Under the pieces are notes generated by a model that did no database searches, was not told the origin of the DNA, and saw only the letters and a program-made list of their open reading frames with translations. From Devosia sp. Leaf420 (GTDB taxonomy: Bacteria > Pseudomonadota > Alphaproteobacteria > Rhizobiales > Devosiaceae): 64,000 nucleotides of DNA. Below, in pieces: positions 50,383 through 59,378 of the stretch; position 1 is the first letter of the stretch; each line of letters starts with the position of its first letter. The translations under genes were made by a program, and so were the position numbers. The stretch covers positions 186,326 to 250,325 of the forward strand of contig NZ_LMQU01000011.1 in the NCBI RefSeq assembly GCF_001425445.1. Reading direction: 5' to 3'.

Positions 50383-51603
50383 TTATTCCGTCGCCGTTTC
50401 CCTCCCGAATAATACGGCAATCTCGCGCACCAGTCGCTCAGCCAGTTGTGTCTTGCTGCCGCTTCCCCAGTCCAACACCCCATCTCGACCAACCCGGTGG
50501 ATATGATTGCTATCCGCCCCAAAGACGCCAGCCGAGACATCGTTGGCCAAGATCCAATCCGCCCCCTTGGAGCGCAATTTCGCTTCTGCATTGGCGATGA
50601 GATCATTGGTCTCCGCCGCAAAGCCGACCACAAGCGTCGGCCGCTGCGCATGATGCCCGACGGTCGCCAAAATATCGGGATTGCGCACGAGCCGCAGCAC
50701 CAACTCTTCGTCCGCCCCGCCCTGCTTCTTCATCTTTTGGGACGCGACTTCGGCCGACCGCCAATCCGCTACTGCCGCCGCAAAGATCGCGCCATCGACC
50801 GGCAATCCGTCTTCAACAGCCGCCAGCATTTCCGCCGCCGATCCCACTGAAACCACCTCAGCCCCCTTGGGCGCCGGAATGTTCACCGGCCCGCTGACAA
50901 GGCGAACGCGAGCGCCCGCACGCAGCAGCGCCGCGGCAATCGCATGTCCTTGCTTGCCCGAACTGCGATTGGAAATGAACCGCACCGGATCAATCGGCTC
51001 TTCCGTCGGCCCGGAGGTGACAAGAAAACTCAGCCCCTCAAGCACGCGGCTTTGCGGCGCGAGCAGAGCCTCGGCGGCCGCGACGATCGCCAGCGGCTCC
51101 GCCATCCGGCCAAGCCCCGCCTCACCGCTCTCGGCCATTTCGCCGCGCTCGGGCCCCACGAACGAAAATCCGTCATCCCGCAATTGGGCGACATTGCGCT
51201 GTGTCGCGGGATTGTCCCACATTTTCGGGTTCATTGCCGGCGCCAACAGCACCGGACTACTTCGTGCCGACAGCACGGTGGTTGCGAGATCGTTCGCTAG
51301 GCCATGCGCGACACGCGCCAGAATATCAGCCGTGGCCGGGGCGACGACGATCAGGTCAGCGTCCCGCGCGAGCCGAATGTGGCCGACATCGACACCCACT
51401 TCGGCATCGAAGAGGTCGGTATGAACCGGCAGCCCGCTCACCGCTGCCAGCGTCGTCGGGGTGATGAACTGATGCGCCGTCGGCGTCATCACGCACTGCA
51501 CCTTCGCCCCACGCTCCCGCAATCGCCGCACGAGGTCAGGCGCTTTATAAGCCGCGATACCGCCAGCGACGACGAGGAGGATCCGTTTTCCGGTGATGCT
51601 CAT
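50383..51603 (-). CDS. coaBC: Bifunctional phosphopantothenoylcysteine decarboxylase / phosphopantothenate-cysteine ligase
   Basis: A 406-residue enzyme for two steps of coenzyme A synthesis. The N-terminal flavin-dependent CoaC half carries the active-site histidine in VDVGHIRLARDADL (about 74) and the PAMNPKMWDNPATQRN motif (about 122-136). The C-terminal CoaB half carries the dimerisation and cysteine-ligase motif FISNRSSGKQGHAIA (about 208) and the late ADWILANDV. Full length for the family. It overlaps the upstream amidase gene by four bases. Confidence 0.96.
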   Translation of the reverse strand: MSITGKRILLVVAGGIAAYKAPDLVRRLRERGAKVQCVMTPTAHQFITPTTLAAVSGLPVHTDLFDAEVGVDVGHIRLARDADLIVVAPATADILARVAHGLANDLATTVLSARSSPVLLAPAMNPKMWDNPATQRNVAQLRDDGFSFVGPERGEMAESGEAGLGRMAEPLAIVAAAEALLAPQSRVLEGLSFLVTSGPTEEPIDPVRFISNRSSGKQGHAIAAALLRAGARVRLVSGPVNIPAPKGAEVVSVGSAAEMLAAVEDGLPVDGAIFAAAVADWRSAEVASQKMKKQGGADEELVLRLVRNPDILATVGHHAQRPTLVVGFAAETNDLIANAEAKLRSKGADWILANDVSAGVFGADSNHIHRVGRDGVLDWGSGSKTQLAERLVREIAVLFGRETATE

Positions 51604-52385
51604 GGCTGCTCCTGCCGCATGCGGGCAATTTCAAAGCCGCGCGATTTCTGATCTTCCCGCAACAACCGCCCCGCTTCGGGATCGATCTCGAACACCTGAA
51701 CCTCGCTTTTGCCTAGCGAGCGTAGCAAATCTTCAGTCCGCGCCGGATCGGGATGCGCCAGACCCGCCACGCCGCTGCTCGGTCGGATTTCCTTACCCAC
51801 CGGATAGGCCCAGTCGCTCACCGCGATATAGGCCGCCTGCTCGAAAGCCCGCGCGATCATCGCATGCCGCCAACGCGCCCGGGCCAGGTCCGGCGTGCTT
51901 TTCCGGCTCACTGAAAAGGCAGGCACGAAGATGATCTCCGGCTGCGCTGGCAGCCCGCGATAGGCGTCGACATGCCAGAAATCGGCACAGACCAAGACGA
52001 AGCATTCGACCTCGCCGATCTTAAAGCTCGCCCCCGCCCTATCGCTGCCCGTCGAGAATTCTCGCTCGAGCCCATAGGGATTGGCTTTTTGATACAGCGT
52101 CACGACCTCACCCCGTGCATCGACCACCGCACCCTGGTTGATCATCCGCCCGCCAGCTTCGGTAAAGTGACTACCCCCTATCACATGGCAGCCGAACTCC
52201 TGCGCCATCGCCGCGCACCGCGCCAGATAGTCTGCCGTCGCGCTATTTTCCCCGATCAGCTCGGGCAACACGATCACATCGTCCGACTGCCCACGAAACC
52301 GGCGCTTGCGCAGCAGCGTCGCTACATAGTCGAAGTCGGAAGCATCCCGTGCCCGGACGCTCGGCTGGGTCAGAACCACACGCAT
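51600..52385 (-). CDS. Carbon-nitrogen hydrolase (nitrilase superfamily amidase)
   Basis: A 261-residue enzyme with the Glu-Lys-Cys triad visible in VIVLPELIGEN (Glu about 41), VVTLYQKANPYGLER (Lys about 100) and VECFVLVCADFWHVDAYR (Cys about 132). ATG 52385 has GAGGA nine bases upstream, favoured over a start six codons further up. Coupled to coaBC by a four-base overlap; the amide substrate is unknown. Confidence 0.85.
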   Translation of the reverse strand: MRVVLTQPSVRARDASDFDYVATLLRKRRFRGQSDDVIVLPELIGENSATADYLARCAAMAQEFGCHVIGGSHFTEAGGRMINQGAVVDARGEVVTLYQKANPYGLEREFSTGSDRAGASFKIGEVECFVLVCADFWHVDAYRGLPAQPEIIFVPAFSVSRKSTPDLARARWRHAMIARAFEQAAYIAVSDWAYPVGKEIRPSSGVAGLAHPDPARTEDLLRSLGKSEVQVFEIDPEAGRLLREDQKSRGFEIARMRQEQP

Positions 52386-52487
52386 AAATCGTTCCTCGCC
52401 CAAAGGTGATGCGCCTGCCTAACGCAGGGCGACGCTCGAAGGCAAGGAAGGGTTGCTCCATCCACCCGATCGGGCGAGACTACAGCA

Positions 52488-53285
52488 ATGACTGATTTTC
52501 TTTCTCCCGGCCGAGCGGCTTTGACCTTTTCCGCCGTCGCGCTGGCCGTCATCGCTATGCCAACCGCCGCCCAAGCGGACGACGTCTGCAAGGAGGTGGA
52601 CTATAACGACGCCGGCTATGTCGTTTGCGATTTCGCTCATCCCGCCGACCTCGGCCTTCATTGGACGGGCGCCGACGGTCGACCCTACCGCACTTTCTCC
52701 GCCCTCGCCGATGCCGAAGACGCCGAAGGCCGCGAACTCGTCTTCGCCCTCAATGCGGGCATGTATGACACCGACTATCGCCCCATGGGCCTTTACGCCG
52801 AAAGCGGGAAGGAAAAGACAAGGCTCAACACCAAGAGCGTCGGCAGCGAAAGCGGGCCTGTGCCCAATTTCTACAAATCGCCCAACGGCGTCTTTTATGT
52901 CGGTCCCGAAGGCCAAGCCGCCGTCGTCACGACTGACGCATTTTCGAGCGCCGCGCCCCAAACCCGCATCGCCACCCAGTCCGGCCCACTGCTGGTCATG
53001 GATGGCGAACTAAACCCCATCCTCATTCCCGGCTCAACAGATCGTAACCGCCGCAGCGCCGTTGGCGTCTGCGACAACGGCATGGTGCGCCTCGCCATCA
53101 GCGACACCCGCGTCAACTTCTACGATCTTGCCCAGCTCTTTCGCGAGCATCTCGCTTGCCCAGACGTGCTTTATCTCGATGGCGGTCGCGGCACGGGCAT
53201 TTACCTGCCCGAGATGAACCGTAACGACATTTCTTGGCACGGCGGCTTCGGCCCGATGTTCAGCTATTCGGTGCCGAAGCCCTAA
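52488..53285 (+). CDS. Exported phosphodiester glycosidase (NAGPA-domain) family protein
   Basis: A 265-residue protein with a signal peptide (about 1-30, ending AQA). The NAGPA-type domain is marked by ELVFALNAGMYDTDYRPMGLYAE (about 82-104), a middle GPVPNFYKSPNGVFYV and the late LYLDGGRGTGIYLPE (about 224-238). The family includes enzymes removing N-acetylglucosamine from phosphodiester-linked sugars and bacterial proteins acting on envelope polymers. Monocistronic, divergent from the amidase, convergent with the DedA gene. Confidence 0.85.
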   Translation: MTDFLSPGRAALTFSAVALAVIAMPTAAQADDVCKEVDYNDAGYVVCDFAHPADLGLHWTGADGRPYRTFSALADAEDAEGRELVFALNAGMYDTDYRPMGLYAESGKEKTRLNTKSVGSESGPVPNFYKSPNGVFYVGPEGQAAVVTTDAFSSAAPQTRIATQSGPLLVMDGELNPILIPGSTDRNRRSAVGVCDNGMVRLAISDTRVNFYDLAQLFREHLACPDVLYLDGGRGTGIYLPEMNRNDISWHGGFGPMFSYSVPKP

Positions 53286-53288
53286 GCC

Positions 53289-53987
53289 TTAATGGCTGGG
53301 GCGCTGCCCCCAGCGCGCCTGTAGCGAGCGGCCGAACCCGCCCATAACGGGGGCGAAGAACAGGACGATGGTCTTGAAATAGTGGATCAACAGGAACAGT
53401 GCCGTCAGCACGATGGCGCCGACGATGATCACGAGTTCCAGCGATAGCCCGATCGACTTGAGCCACGCCGTCAGCAGCATGCCCGGCAGGATATGCGCCG
53501 CCGCCCAGGCAAAGGCCGAGGTGATATTGATAATGGAAAACCAGCGATAGGGCATGCCCATCATCCCGGCGATCCCCGGCACCACGGCTTTCACCCCGGG
53601 AATGAACCGCCCGATGAACACCGACTTGCCGCCATGCTTGGCAAAGAAGGCCTCGCCGCGTTCGAGCAGGTCAAGATAGTTCCGGAACGGCCAGATGGTC
53701 TTGATCCGGTCTTTGAGCGCAAAGCCGACCGTATAGGAGATCGCGTCCCCGATCACGGCGCCCAGCACAGCGGCAAAATAGATCTCCCAGAATGGCAATT
53801 TGCCCGTCGCAATAATCCCGCCGACCAGCAGCAGAACCGGCGTCGAGGGTACGAACAGCCCGAGGATGAACACCGCCTCGCCGATAGCCACGAAGAAAAT
53901 GAACGCGATCGAGAGCCAGAAATTGTCCGAGACTGAATTAAGCAGCGACTCGAGCCACACCGAGGTGGAATGGAGAAATTCGATCAT
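53289..53987 (-). CDS. DedA-family membrane protein
   Basis: A 232-residue integral membrane protein with five or six hydrophobic segments. The family pattern GEAVFILGLFVPSTPVLLLVG (about 32-52), FFAKHGGKSVFIGRFIPGVKAVVPGIAGMMGM (about 113-145) with its conserved Arg and Gly residues is clear. DedA proteins flip or scramble undecaprenyl phosphate or phospholipids and support envelope homeostasis. Isolated gene. Confidence 0.9.
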   Translation of the reverse strand: MIEFLHSTSVWLESLLNSVSDNFWLSIAFIFFVAIGEAVFILGLFVPSTPVLLLVGGIIATGKLPFWEIYFAAVLGAVIGDAISYTVGFALKDRIKTIWPFRNYLDLLERGEAFFAKHGGKSVFIGRFIPGVKAVVPGIAGMMGMPYRWFSIINITSAFAWAAAHILPGMLLTAWLKSIGLSLELVIIVGAIVLTALFLLIHYFKTIVLFFAPVMGGFGRSLQARWGQRPSH

Positions 53988-54315
53988 AAGGTGTTTGTGG
54001 CCGTAAGAGTGAGAGAACGGGGAAGGCAGGTCGCGCCAGTTTTTAGCCGGCCTTGGAATTCGCTAGCGGCTGGACGCCTCACTCGATCACCCCATTCACT
54101 CTGCAACCATCTTGGCTGCAGACCATAACTCAAGACTACTCTGACCATAGCTCAAATAGCCAGCGGACAAGTAAATCCCGGCGATGACAAACGGGCGACT
54201 GTTTCCCGCGTGCATCAGGTCCTCGCGATCACGGGAACAATCCCCCAGCGCTCCCATTCCCCTTTCAACTCAATTCCATGGCGGGCATCTCCGCCAGTGC
54301 CGGGGAGCGCGAACA
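53988..54315. other. Non-coding gap of 328 bases before the molybdenum oxidoreductase
   Basis: No gene is supported here; the frame that runs into the oxidoreductase lacks a good start upstream of 54316. The gap holds a 22-base spaced direct repeat at 54121-54155 and otherwise no recognisable structure. Confidence 0.5.
54121..54155. promoter_or_regulatory. Direct repeat GACCATAACTCAA / GACCATAGCTCAA
   Basis: Two 13-base copies differing at one position start at 54121 and 54143, a spacing of 22 bases or two helical turns. The pair lies about 160 bases before the oxidoreductase start and may be a binding site for an activator on one DNA face. Confidence 0.5.
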
Positions 54316-56604
54316 ATGTCCAGCAAAACTCATATCGCGCCGTATAAAGGTCCGGCTGGCGGCTGGGGCTCGGCCAAGTCTGTGGCCAAATATCTCGCGA
54401 GCGAAAGCCTGCTGCTCGATGGGCCCGGCATTCTCCTCAAGCAAAACAAGCCTGATGGCTTTGCCTGCGTCAGTTGCGCTTGGGCCAAGCCGCACCCCAC
54501 GCATCCCGCCGAATTCTGCGAAAATGGCGCCAAGGCCACCGCCTGGGAGCTGACCAAGAAGCGTGTCACGCCAAAATTCTTCGCCGAACACACGGTCAGC
54601 GAATTGAAGACCTGGTCCGACTATGCGCTTGAAGAAGTGGGGCGCCTAACGACACCGCTGCGCTATGACGCCAAAACGGACAAGTTCGTCGCTGTCGATT
54701 GGACCGAAGCCTTCGCCACTATTGGTCGCGAACTCTCGGCGATTGCCGAGGTCGATCCCAAGCGCACCGTCTTCTACGCCTCGGGCCGGGCCTCGCTAGA
54801 AACCAGTTACATGTATGCTCTGCTTGCCAGACTCTATGGCAACAACAACCTGCCCGACAGCTCAAACATGTGCCACGAGTCAACCTCGGTCGGCCTCAAG
54901 GCCAGCATCGGCGTACCCGTCGGCACCGTCGTTATCGACGATTTCGACAAGGCTGATGCGCTGTTCTTCTTCGGCCAGAATGTCGGCTCCAACAGCCCGC
55001 GAATGCTGCATCAATTGAAATCGGCCGTCGATCGCGGCGCCACTATTGTCGCCTTCAATCCCCTCCGCGAGCGCGGCCTCGAACGCTTTACCGATCCGCA
55101 AAATCCGGTGCAAATGGCAACGCTGAGCGAAACCCAGATCGCCCGCGAATATTTTCAGGTGCGCCCTGGAGGCGACATCGCCGTCGTCGCTGGCATGAGC
55201 CGCTGGCTGATCGAGAGGGATGCTGCGGCAACGTCCGCCGGCAAGCCGGCTATGCTCGACCACGCTTTCATCGCCGAACACACCTCCGGCTTCCGCGCAT
55301 TCTCCGAATGGGTCATGAGCCTCTCATGGTCGGATATCGAGCGCGAATCCGGCCTGACCCAAAGGCAGATCGAGACGGCAGCCCGCATCTATGCAGAAGC
55401 ACCTGCGACTATGCTCGTCTATGGCATGGGCATCACCCAGCATAAGCTCGGCGTCCAATCGGTGCAGATGCTAGTCAATCTGGCGCTGCTGCGTGGCAAT
55501 ATCGGCAGGCCAGGCGCCGGCCTCTGCCCAGTTCGCGGCCATTCCAACGTTCAGGGCCAGCGCACCGTCGGCATTTCCGAAAAGCCCGAGCTCGTCCCCA
55601 TCGATCGCCTTGAAGAGCAATATGGCTTCACCGCCCTGCGCGAAAAGGGCCTCTCCACGATAGATACCTGCGAGGGGATAATCGACGGCACTGTCGACGC
55701 CTTCATCGGTCTCGGCGGCAATTTCCTTCGCGCCGTGCCCGATCATGGACAGATGGAAAAGGCCTGGACCAAGATGCGCCTGACGGTGCAGGTCGCGACC
55801 AAGCTCAATCGCGGCCACCTCTTCAATGGCAAGACAGGTTTCTTGCTCCCCTGCCTTGGCCGCATTGAGAAGGATCGGCAGGCCACCGGCGAGCAGATGG
55901 TCACTGTGGAAGACTCGACGTCCGTCATTCACCGCTCAAAGGCCCTGTCCGAGCCCGCCAGCCGCGACCTGCTCTCCGAAGCCAAGATCGTTGCGGAGAT
56001 CGCCAAGGCCACGCTGCCCTATAATCCAAATGTTCCATGGGACACCTGGGTCGGCGATTACAGCACGGTGCGCGATGCCATCGAAGCGACCTATCCCGAT
56101 CAGTTCAAGGATTTCAATCGCCGCATCATGGAGCCACAAGGCTTCCGCCGCCCCATCGCCGCTAGCCACCGCGAGTGGAAGACGGAAAGCGGCAAGGCAA
56201 ATTTCGCCGTGCCAAAAGCCCTTCACGCCAGTTTCGACGATGGCTTGGACAAGGACATCCTGCGGCTCATCACTCTTCGCAGCAACGACCAGTTCAACAC
56301 CACCGTCTATGGCTATGATGATCGCTTCCGCGGCATCCACGGCACGCGCGAGGTGCTGCTGATCAACAAGGCGGACATGGAGCGTTTTGGGATCAGCGAA
56401 GGCCAGATGGTCGGCCTCAAGACTGTGGCGGATGATGGCATCGAGCGCAGCCTCGGCGGCCTCCGCGCCACCGCCTACAATATCCCGCCCGGCAGCGTCG
56501 GCGGCTATTATCCCGAATGCAATGTGCTGATCCCTGTCTATCAGCACGCCGAGGAGAGCAAGGTGCCTGCCGCTAAATCCGTGCCGGTCAGGCTGGTGCC
56601 ATGA
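54316..56604 (+). CDS. FdhF/YdeP-type molybdopterin oxidoreductase
   Basis: A 762-residue molybdenum (bis-MGD) oxidoreductase of the YdeP group. ATG 54316 has GGGGAG ten bases upstream. Residues about 50-72 carry CVSCAWAKPHPTHPAEFC, a candidate [4Fe-4S] site. NLPDSSNMCHESTSVGLKASIG (about 181-202) and FFGQNVGSNSPRMLHQLK (about 218) are the conserved family blocks, and the C-terminal MGD-binding domain ends near ATAYNIPPGSVGGYYPECN. It overlaps fdhD by four bases, fitting a formate dehydrogenase-like enzyme needing sulfuration. True substrate of this group is unsettled. Confidence 0.9.
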   Translation: MSSKTHIAPYKGPAGGWGSAKSVAKYLASESLLLDGPGILLKQNKPDGFACVSCAWAKPHPTHPAEFCENGAKATAWELTKKRVTPKFFAEHTVSELKTWSDYALEEVGRLTTPLRYDAKTDKFVAVDWTEAFATIGRELSAIAEVDPKRTVFYASGRASLETSYMYALLARLYGNNNLPDSSNMCHESTSVGLKASIGVPVGTVVIDDFDKADALFFFGQNVGSNSPRMLHQLKSAVDRGATIVAFNPLRERGLERFTDPQNPVQMATLSETQIAREYFQVRPGGDIAVVAGMSRWLIERDAAATSAGKPAMLDHAFIAEHTSGFRAFSEWVMSLSWSDIERESGLTQRQIETAARIYAEAPATMLVYGMGITQHKLGVQSVQMLVNLALLRGNIGRPGAGLCPVRGHSNVQGQRTVGISEKPELVPIDRLEEQYGFTALREKGLSTIDTCEGIIDGTVDAFIGLGGNFLRAVPDHGQMEKAWTKMRLTVQVATKLNRGHLFNGKTGFLLPCLGRIEKDRQATGEQMVTVEDSTSVIHRSKALSEPASRDLLSEAKIVAEIAKATLPYNPNVPWDTWVGDYSTVRDAIEATYPDQFKDFNRRIMEPQGFRRPIAASHREWKTESGKANFAVPKALHASFDDGLDKDILRLITLRSNDQFNTTVYGYDDRFRGIHGTREVLLINKADMERFGISEGQMVGLKTVADDGIERSLGGLRATAYNIPPGSVGGYYPECNVLIPVYQHAEESKVPAAKSVPVRLVP

Positions 56605-57374
56605 GCTTTGTCACCCACTCCGCCTATGCCCCCCAAAGTTGGGGCCGCGGCCGCACCGAGCGCAATCTTGCTGAGGAAGTTGCCATCGCCATCGTCGTCA
56701 ATGGCAGCACGCTCGCCGTCATGATGGCGACACCCGCCGATCTTGAAGCCTTCGGTATTGGCTTTGCGCTCACCGAAGGCATTATCGAAACCGCCACTGA
56801 AATCGAGCGCATCGAAGTGCTCGACCACGATCTCGGCATCGAAGTACGTCTCTGGATCGGCGCTGACAAAGCCAACGCCCTCGCCAAGCGCCGCCGCCAG
56901 CAAGCCGGCCCCACCGGCTGCGGCCTCTGCGGCATCGAAAGCCTTGAAGCGGCCATGCGCGACATCGCCCCGGTCACGGCGCGCATCGATTTCTCGACCG
57001 AAGAGATCACTGCCGCCGCGGCCAGCCTCCGCCCGGCCCAGAGCCTCAACGCCGCAACCCACGCCGTCCACGCCGCCGCCCTCTGGCACCGCGATTGTGG
57101 CCTCCTCGCCATCTGCGAAGACGTCGGGCGCCATAATGCGCTCGACAAACTCGCCGGCCGCGCCGCCCAGATGAATCTGCCGACGTCGGAATGCGCCGTT
57201 CTGCTGACGAGCCGCGTCTCGATCGAACTGATCCAGAAGACAGCCCGCATCGGCGCACCGACACTGATCGCTATCTCGGCCCCCACCCGCCTCGCCGTAG
57301 ACGCCGCGCAGAAAGCCGGCATCACCTTGATCGGCGTCGCCCGAGAGGATGGTTTTGAAATCTACGGTACTTAA
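56601..57374 (+). CDS. fdhD: Formate dehydrogenase accessory sulfurtransferase FdhD
   Basis: A 257-residue protein that transfers sulfur from a desulfurase to the molybdenum cofactor of formate dehydrogenase-like enzymes. The cysteine loop is GPTGCGLCGIESLE (about 109-122) and other family motifs are EEVAIAIVVNG, ATPADLEAFGIGFALTEGII and CEDVGRHNALDKL (about 173-185). Coupled to the oxidoreductase gene, its likely client. A bidirectional hairpin follows. Confidence 0.95.
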   Translation: MSFVTHSAYAPQSWGRGRTERNLAEEVAIAIVVNGSTLAVMMATPADLEAFGIGFALTEGIIETATEIERIEVLDHDLGIEVRLWIGADKANALAKRRRQQAGPTGCGLCGIESLEAAMRDIAPVTARIDFSTEEITAAAASLRPAQSLNAATHAVHAAALWHRDCGLLAICEDVGRHNALDKLAGRAAQMNLPTSECAVLLTSRVSIELIQKTARIGAPTLIAISAPTRLAVDAAQKAGITLIGVAREDGFEIYGT

Positions 57375-57376
57375 AA

Positions 57377-57413
57377 GCAAAGGGTGGCACGGCTGAACCG
57401 TACCACCCTTTGC
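57377..57413. terminator. Bidirectional terminator between fdhD and frcA
   Basis: GCAAAGGGTGGCACGG pairs with CCGTACCACCCTTTGC (one mismatch) over a 5-base loop. On the minus strand it is followed by TTTTAAG, so it ends the frc transcript as well as the fdhD one. Confidence 0.8.
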
Positions 57414-57466
57414 CGGGCTCTCCCCAAGGAGGACAAAGAAAGAGCCCAACCGCAACGGTCAAACTT

Positions 57467-58246
57467 TTAGTGCCGCACCATCTCCGCCCCCGGCGCTGCC
57501 TTTGCGCCGGTCATGAAGGCTACCGCATCGGACATGGTGTAATCCTTGGGATCGATCAGGCACAGCCGGCGCCCCAGCCGATGGACGTGGATACGATCGG
57601 CCACCTCGAACACATGCGGCATGTTGTGCGAGATCAAAATAATCGGAATGCCCCGCGCCCGCACATCCTGGATCAGGTCCAGCACGCGCCGAGATTCCTT
57701 CACCCCCAAGGCCGCTGTCGGCTCATCCAGGATAATCACCTTGGACCCAAAGGCCGCCGCCCGCGCTACCGCCACACCCTGCCGCTGACCACCCGAGAGC
57801 GTCTCCACCGCCTGGTTGATATTCTGGATCGTCATCAGGCCAAGGTCAGACAGCTTCTGCCGCGCGATCCGCTCCATTTCCGGCCGATCAAGCTGTCGCA
57901 AGACGCTGCCCATGAAGCCGGGCTTCCGCAGCTCGCGCCCCATGAACATATTGTCGGCAATCGAGAGCGCTGGCGACATGGCAAGTGTCTGGTAAACCGT
58001 CTCCACCCCCGCATGCCGCGCCGCGATCGGCGAGGGAAAAGCGACCTTCTTGCCCTCAAGGAAAATGTCGCCGCTATCGGCCTGAATAGCGCCAGACAGC
58101 GCCTTGATCAGCGACGACTTGCCCGCGCCATTGTCCCCGATCACCGCCAGGATTTCCCCCGGCATCAGATCGAAATCGCAATTGTCGAGCGCCGTCACCT
58201 TGCCATAGCGCTTGTTCAGGCCGCGCGCATAAAGAACCGGTTCCAT
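57467..58246 (-). CDS. frcA: Fructose import ATP-binding protein
   Basis: A 259-residue single-domain CUT2 ATPase. Walker A is GDNGAGKSS (about 37), the signature is LSGGQRQGVA (about 141) and Walker B is VIILDEPTAALG (about 160). The C-terminus PIILISHNMPHVFEVADRIHVHRLGRRLCLIDPKDYTMSDAVAFMTGA is typical of rhizobial FrcA. ATG 58246 is chosen over an extension into frcC. It is the last gene of frcB-frcC-frcA, with a stop/start overlap to frcC. Confidence 0.9.
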   Translation of the reverse strand: MEPVLYARGLNKRYGKVTALDNCDFDLMPGEILAVIGDNGAGKSSLIKALSGAIQADSGDIFLEGKKVAFPSPIAARHAGVETVYQTLAMSPALSIADNMFMGRELRKPGFMGSVLRQLDRPEMERIARQKLSDLGLMTIQNINQAVETLSGGQRQGVAVARAAAFGSKVIILDEPTAALGVKESRRVLDLIQDVRARGIPIILISHNMPHVFEVADRIHVHRLGRRLCLIDPKDYTMSDAVAFMTGAKAAPGAEMVRH

Positions 58247-59304
58247 CACGCAGACACCTTTCTGATCCACTGATCCACCGCCACGGCGGCAATGATGAGA
58301 ACGCCGATGAGGAGATAGGTCCACTGCGCATCGGCCCCGAGCAGCCGCAGCCCGAGTGAAAACACGCCCACGATCAGCGCGCCGAACAGCATGCCAAGGA
58401 TCGACCCCCGCCCACCAAAGAGCGAAATACCCCCGATCACCACGGCCGTAATGGACTCGATATTGGCGGTCTGTCCCGACGTGGGCGACACCGAACCAAT
58501 GCGCCCAATAAGAACCCAGCCTGCAAAGGCGCAGATCAGCCCCGACAACATATAGACCGAAATCAAAACGGCTCGCGTATTGACGCCGGCAAGCTTGGCC
58601 GCCTCGGCATCGTCACCCACCGCATAGACATGCCGCCCCCAAGCCGTGTGCCTCAGCACATAGGCAAGCACCAGCACGATGGCGATGAAGGCGATGACGC
58701 CATAAGTGAACACCGCCCCTGCCACGGAGAACGACTGCCCGAAAAATTGCAGGATCGGCGCCTGGGTTTCGATTTCCTGCGCCCGGATCGTCTCATTGCC
58801 GGAATACAAAAAGTTCGTGGCAAGCGCGATCTGCCAAACGCCGAGCGTCACTATAAACGGCGGCAGCTTGACCCGCGCGATCAGCCAACCATTGATGAAG
58901 CCGATAAAGGTGCCAAGCACCAATCCGCAGCCAATCGCCACCACAGGCGGCATGCCGAGCCGGAAGGTGAACTGCCCCATCACGACGGAGCTCAAAACCA
59001 TGATAGCGCCGACCGACAGATCGATGCCCGCCGTCAGGATCACCAGCGACTGCGCCGCCCCAACAATGCCGACAATTGCCACCTGCTGCAGGATCAGCGT
59101 CAGAGCAAAGGACGAGAAGAATTTGCCGCCCAGAAGCGCGCCGAAGACGATGATCGAGAGAACGAGCACGATAAGCGGCACGAGCGCCGGATTGCTGTGC
59201 AGAGCATGCTGCAGCCGCGAGAGTAGCGTCACCGGCTGGTCAAAGCTTGCCACCGTCTCGGTGCGGCGCGCGAGGCCGGCATCGGCCTCAGTATGATTGG
59301 TCAT
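58246..59304 (-). CDS. frcC: Fructose import permease
   Basis: A 352-residue CUT2 permease with about nine or ten helices. The family motif SLVILTAGIDLSVGAIMVLSSVVMG (about 92-116) and VIGGISLFGGRGSILGMLFGALIVG (about 290-315) are present. ATG 59304 follows GGAGGAGG. It forms the membrane channel for FrcA and FrcB; the family also carries ribose and mannose. Confidence 0.9.
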   Translation of the reverse strand: MTNHTEADAGLARRTETVASFDQPVTLLSRLQHALHSNPALVPLIVLVLSIIVFGALLGGKFFSSFALTLILQQVAIVGIVGAAQSLVILTAGIDLSVGAIMVLSSVVMGQFTFRLGMPPVVAIGCGLVLGTFIGFINGWLIARVKLPPFIVTLGVWQIALATNFLYSGNETIRAQEIETQAPILQFFGQSFSVAGAVFTYGVIAFIAIVLVLAYVLRHTAWGRHVYAVGDDAEAAKLAGVNTRAVLISVYMLSGLICAFAGWVLIGRIGSVSPTSGQTANIESITAVVIGGISLFGGRGSILGMLFGALIVGVFSLGLRLLGADAQWTYLLIGVLIIAAVAVDQWIRKVSA

Positions 59305-59331
59305 TGGGTCCTCCTCCCTGTCCAATAAAGT

Positions 59332-59354
59332 CGGGGCAGCCTTGCGCCGCCCCG
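59332..59354 (-). terminator. Stem-loop between frcB and frcC
   Basis: On the minus strand CGGGGCGGC-GCAAG-GCTGCCCCG forms a 9-bp stem with one mismatch, followed by ACTTTATT. It likely reduces read-through into frcC or protects the frcB message. Confidence 0.65.
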
Positions 59355-59378
59355 GCCTTCTATTCTGTCATTGAACGA

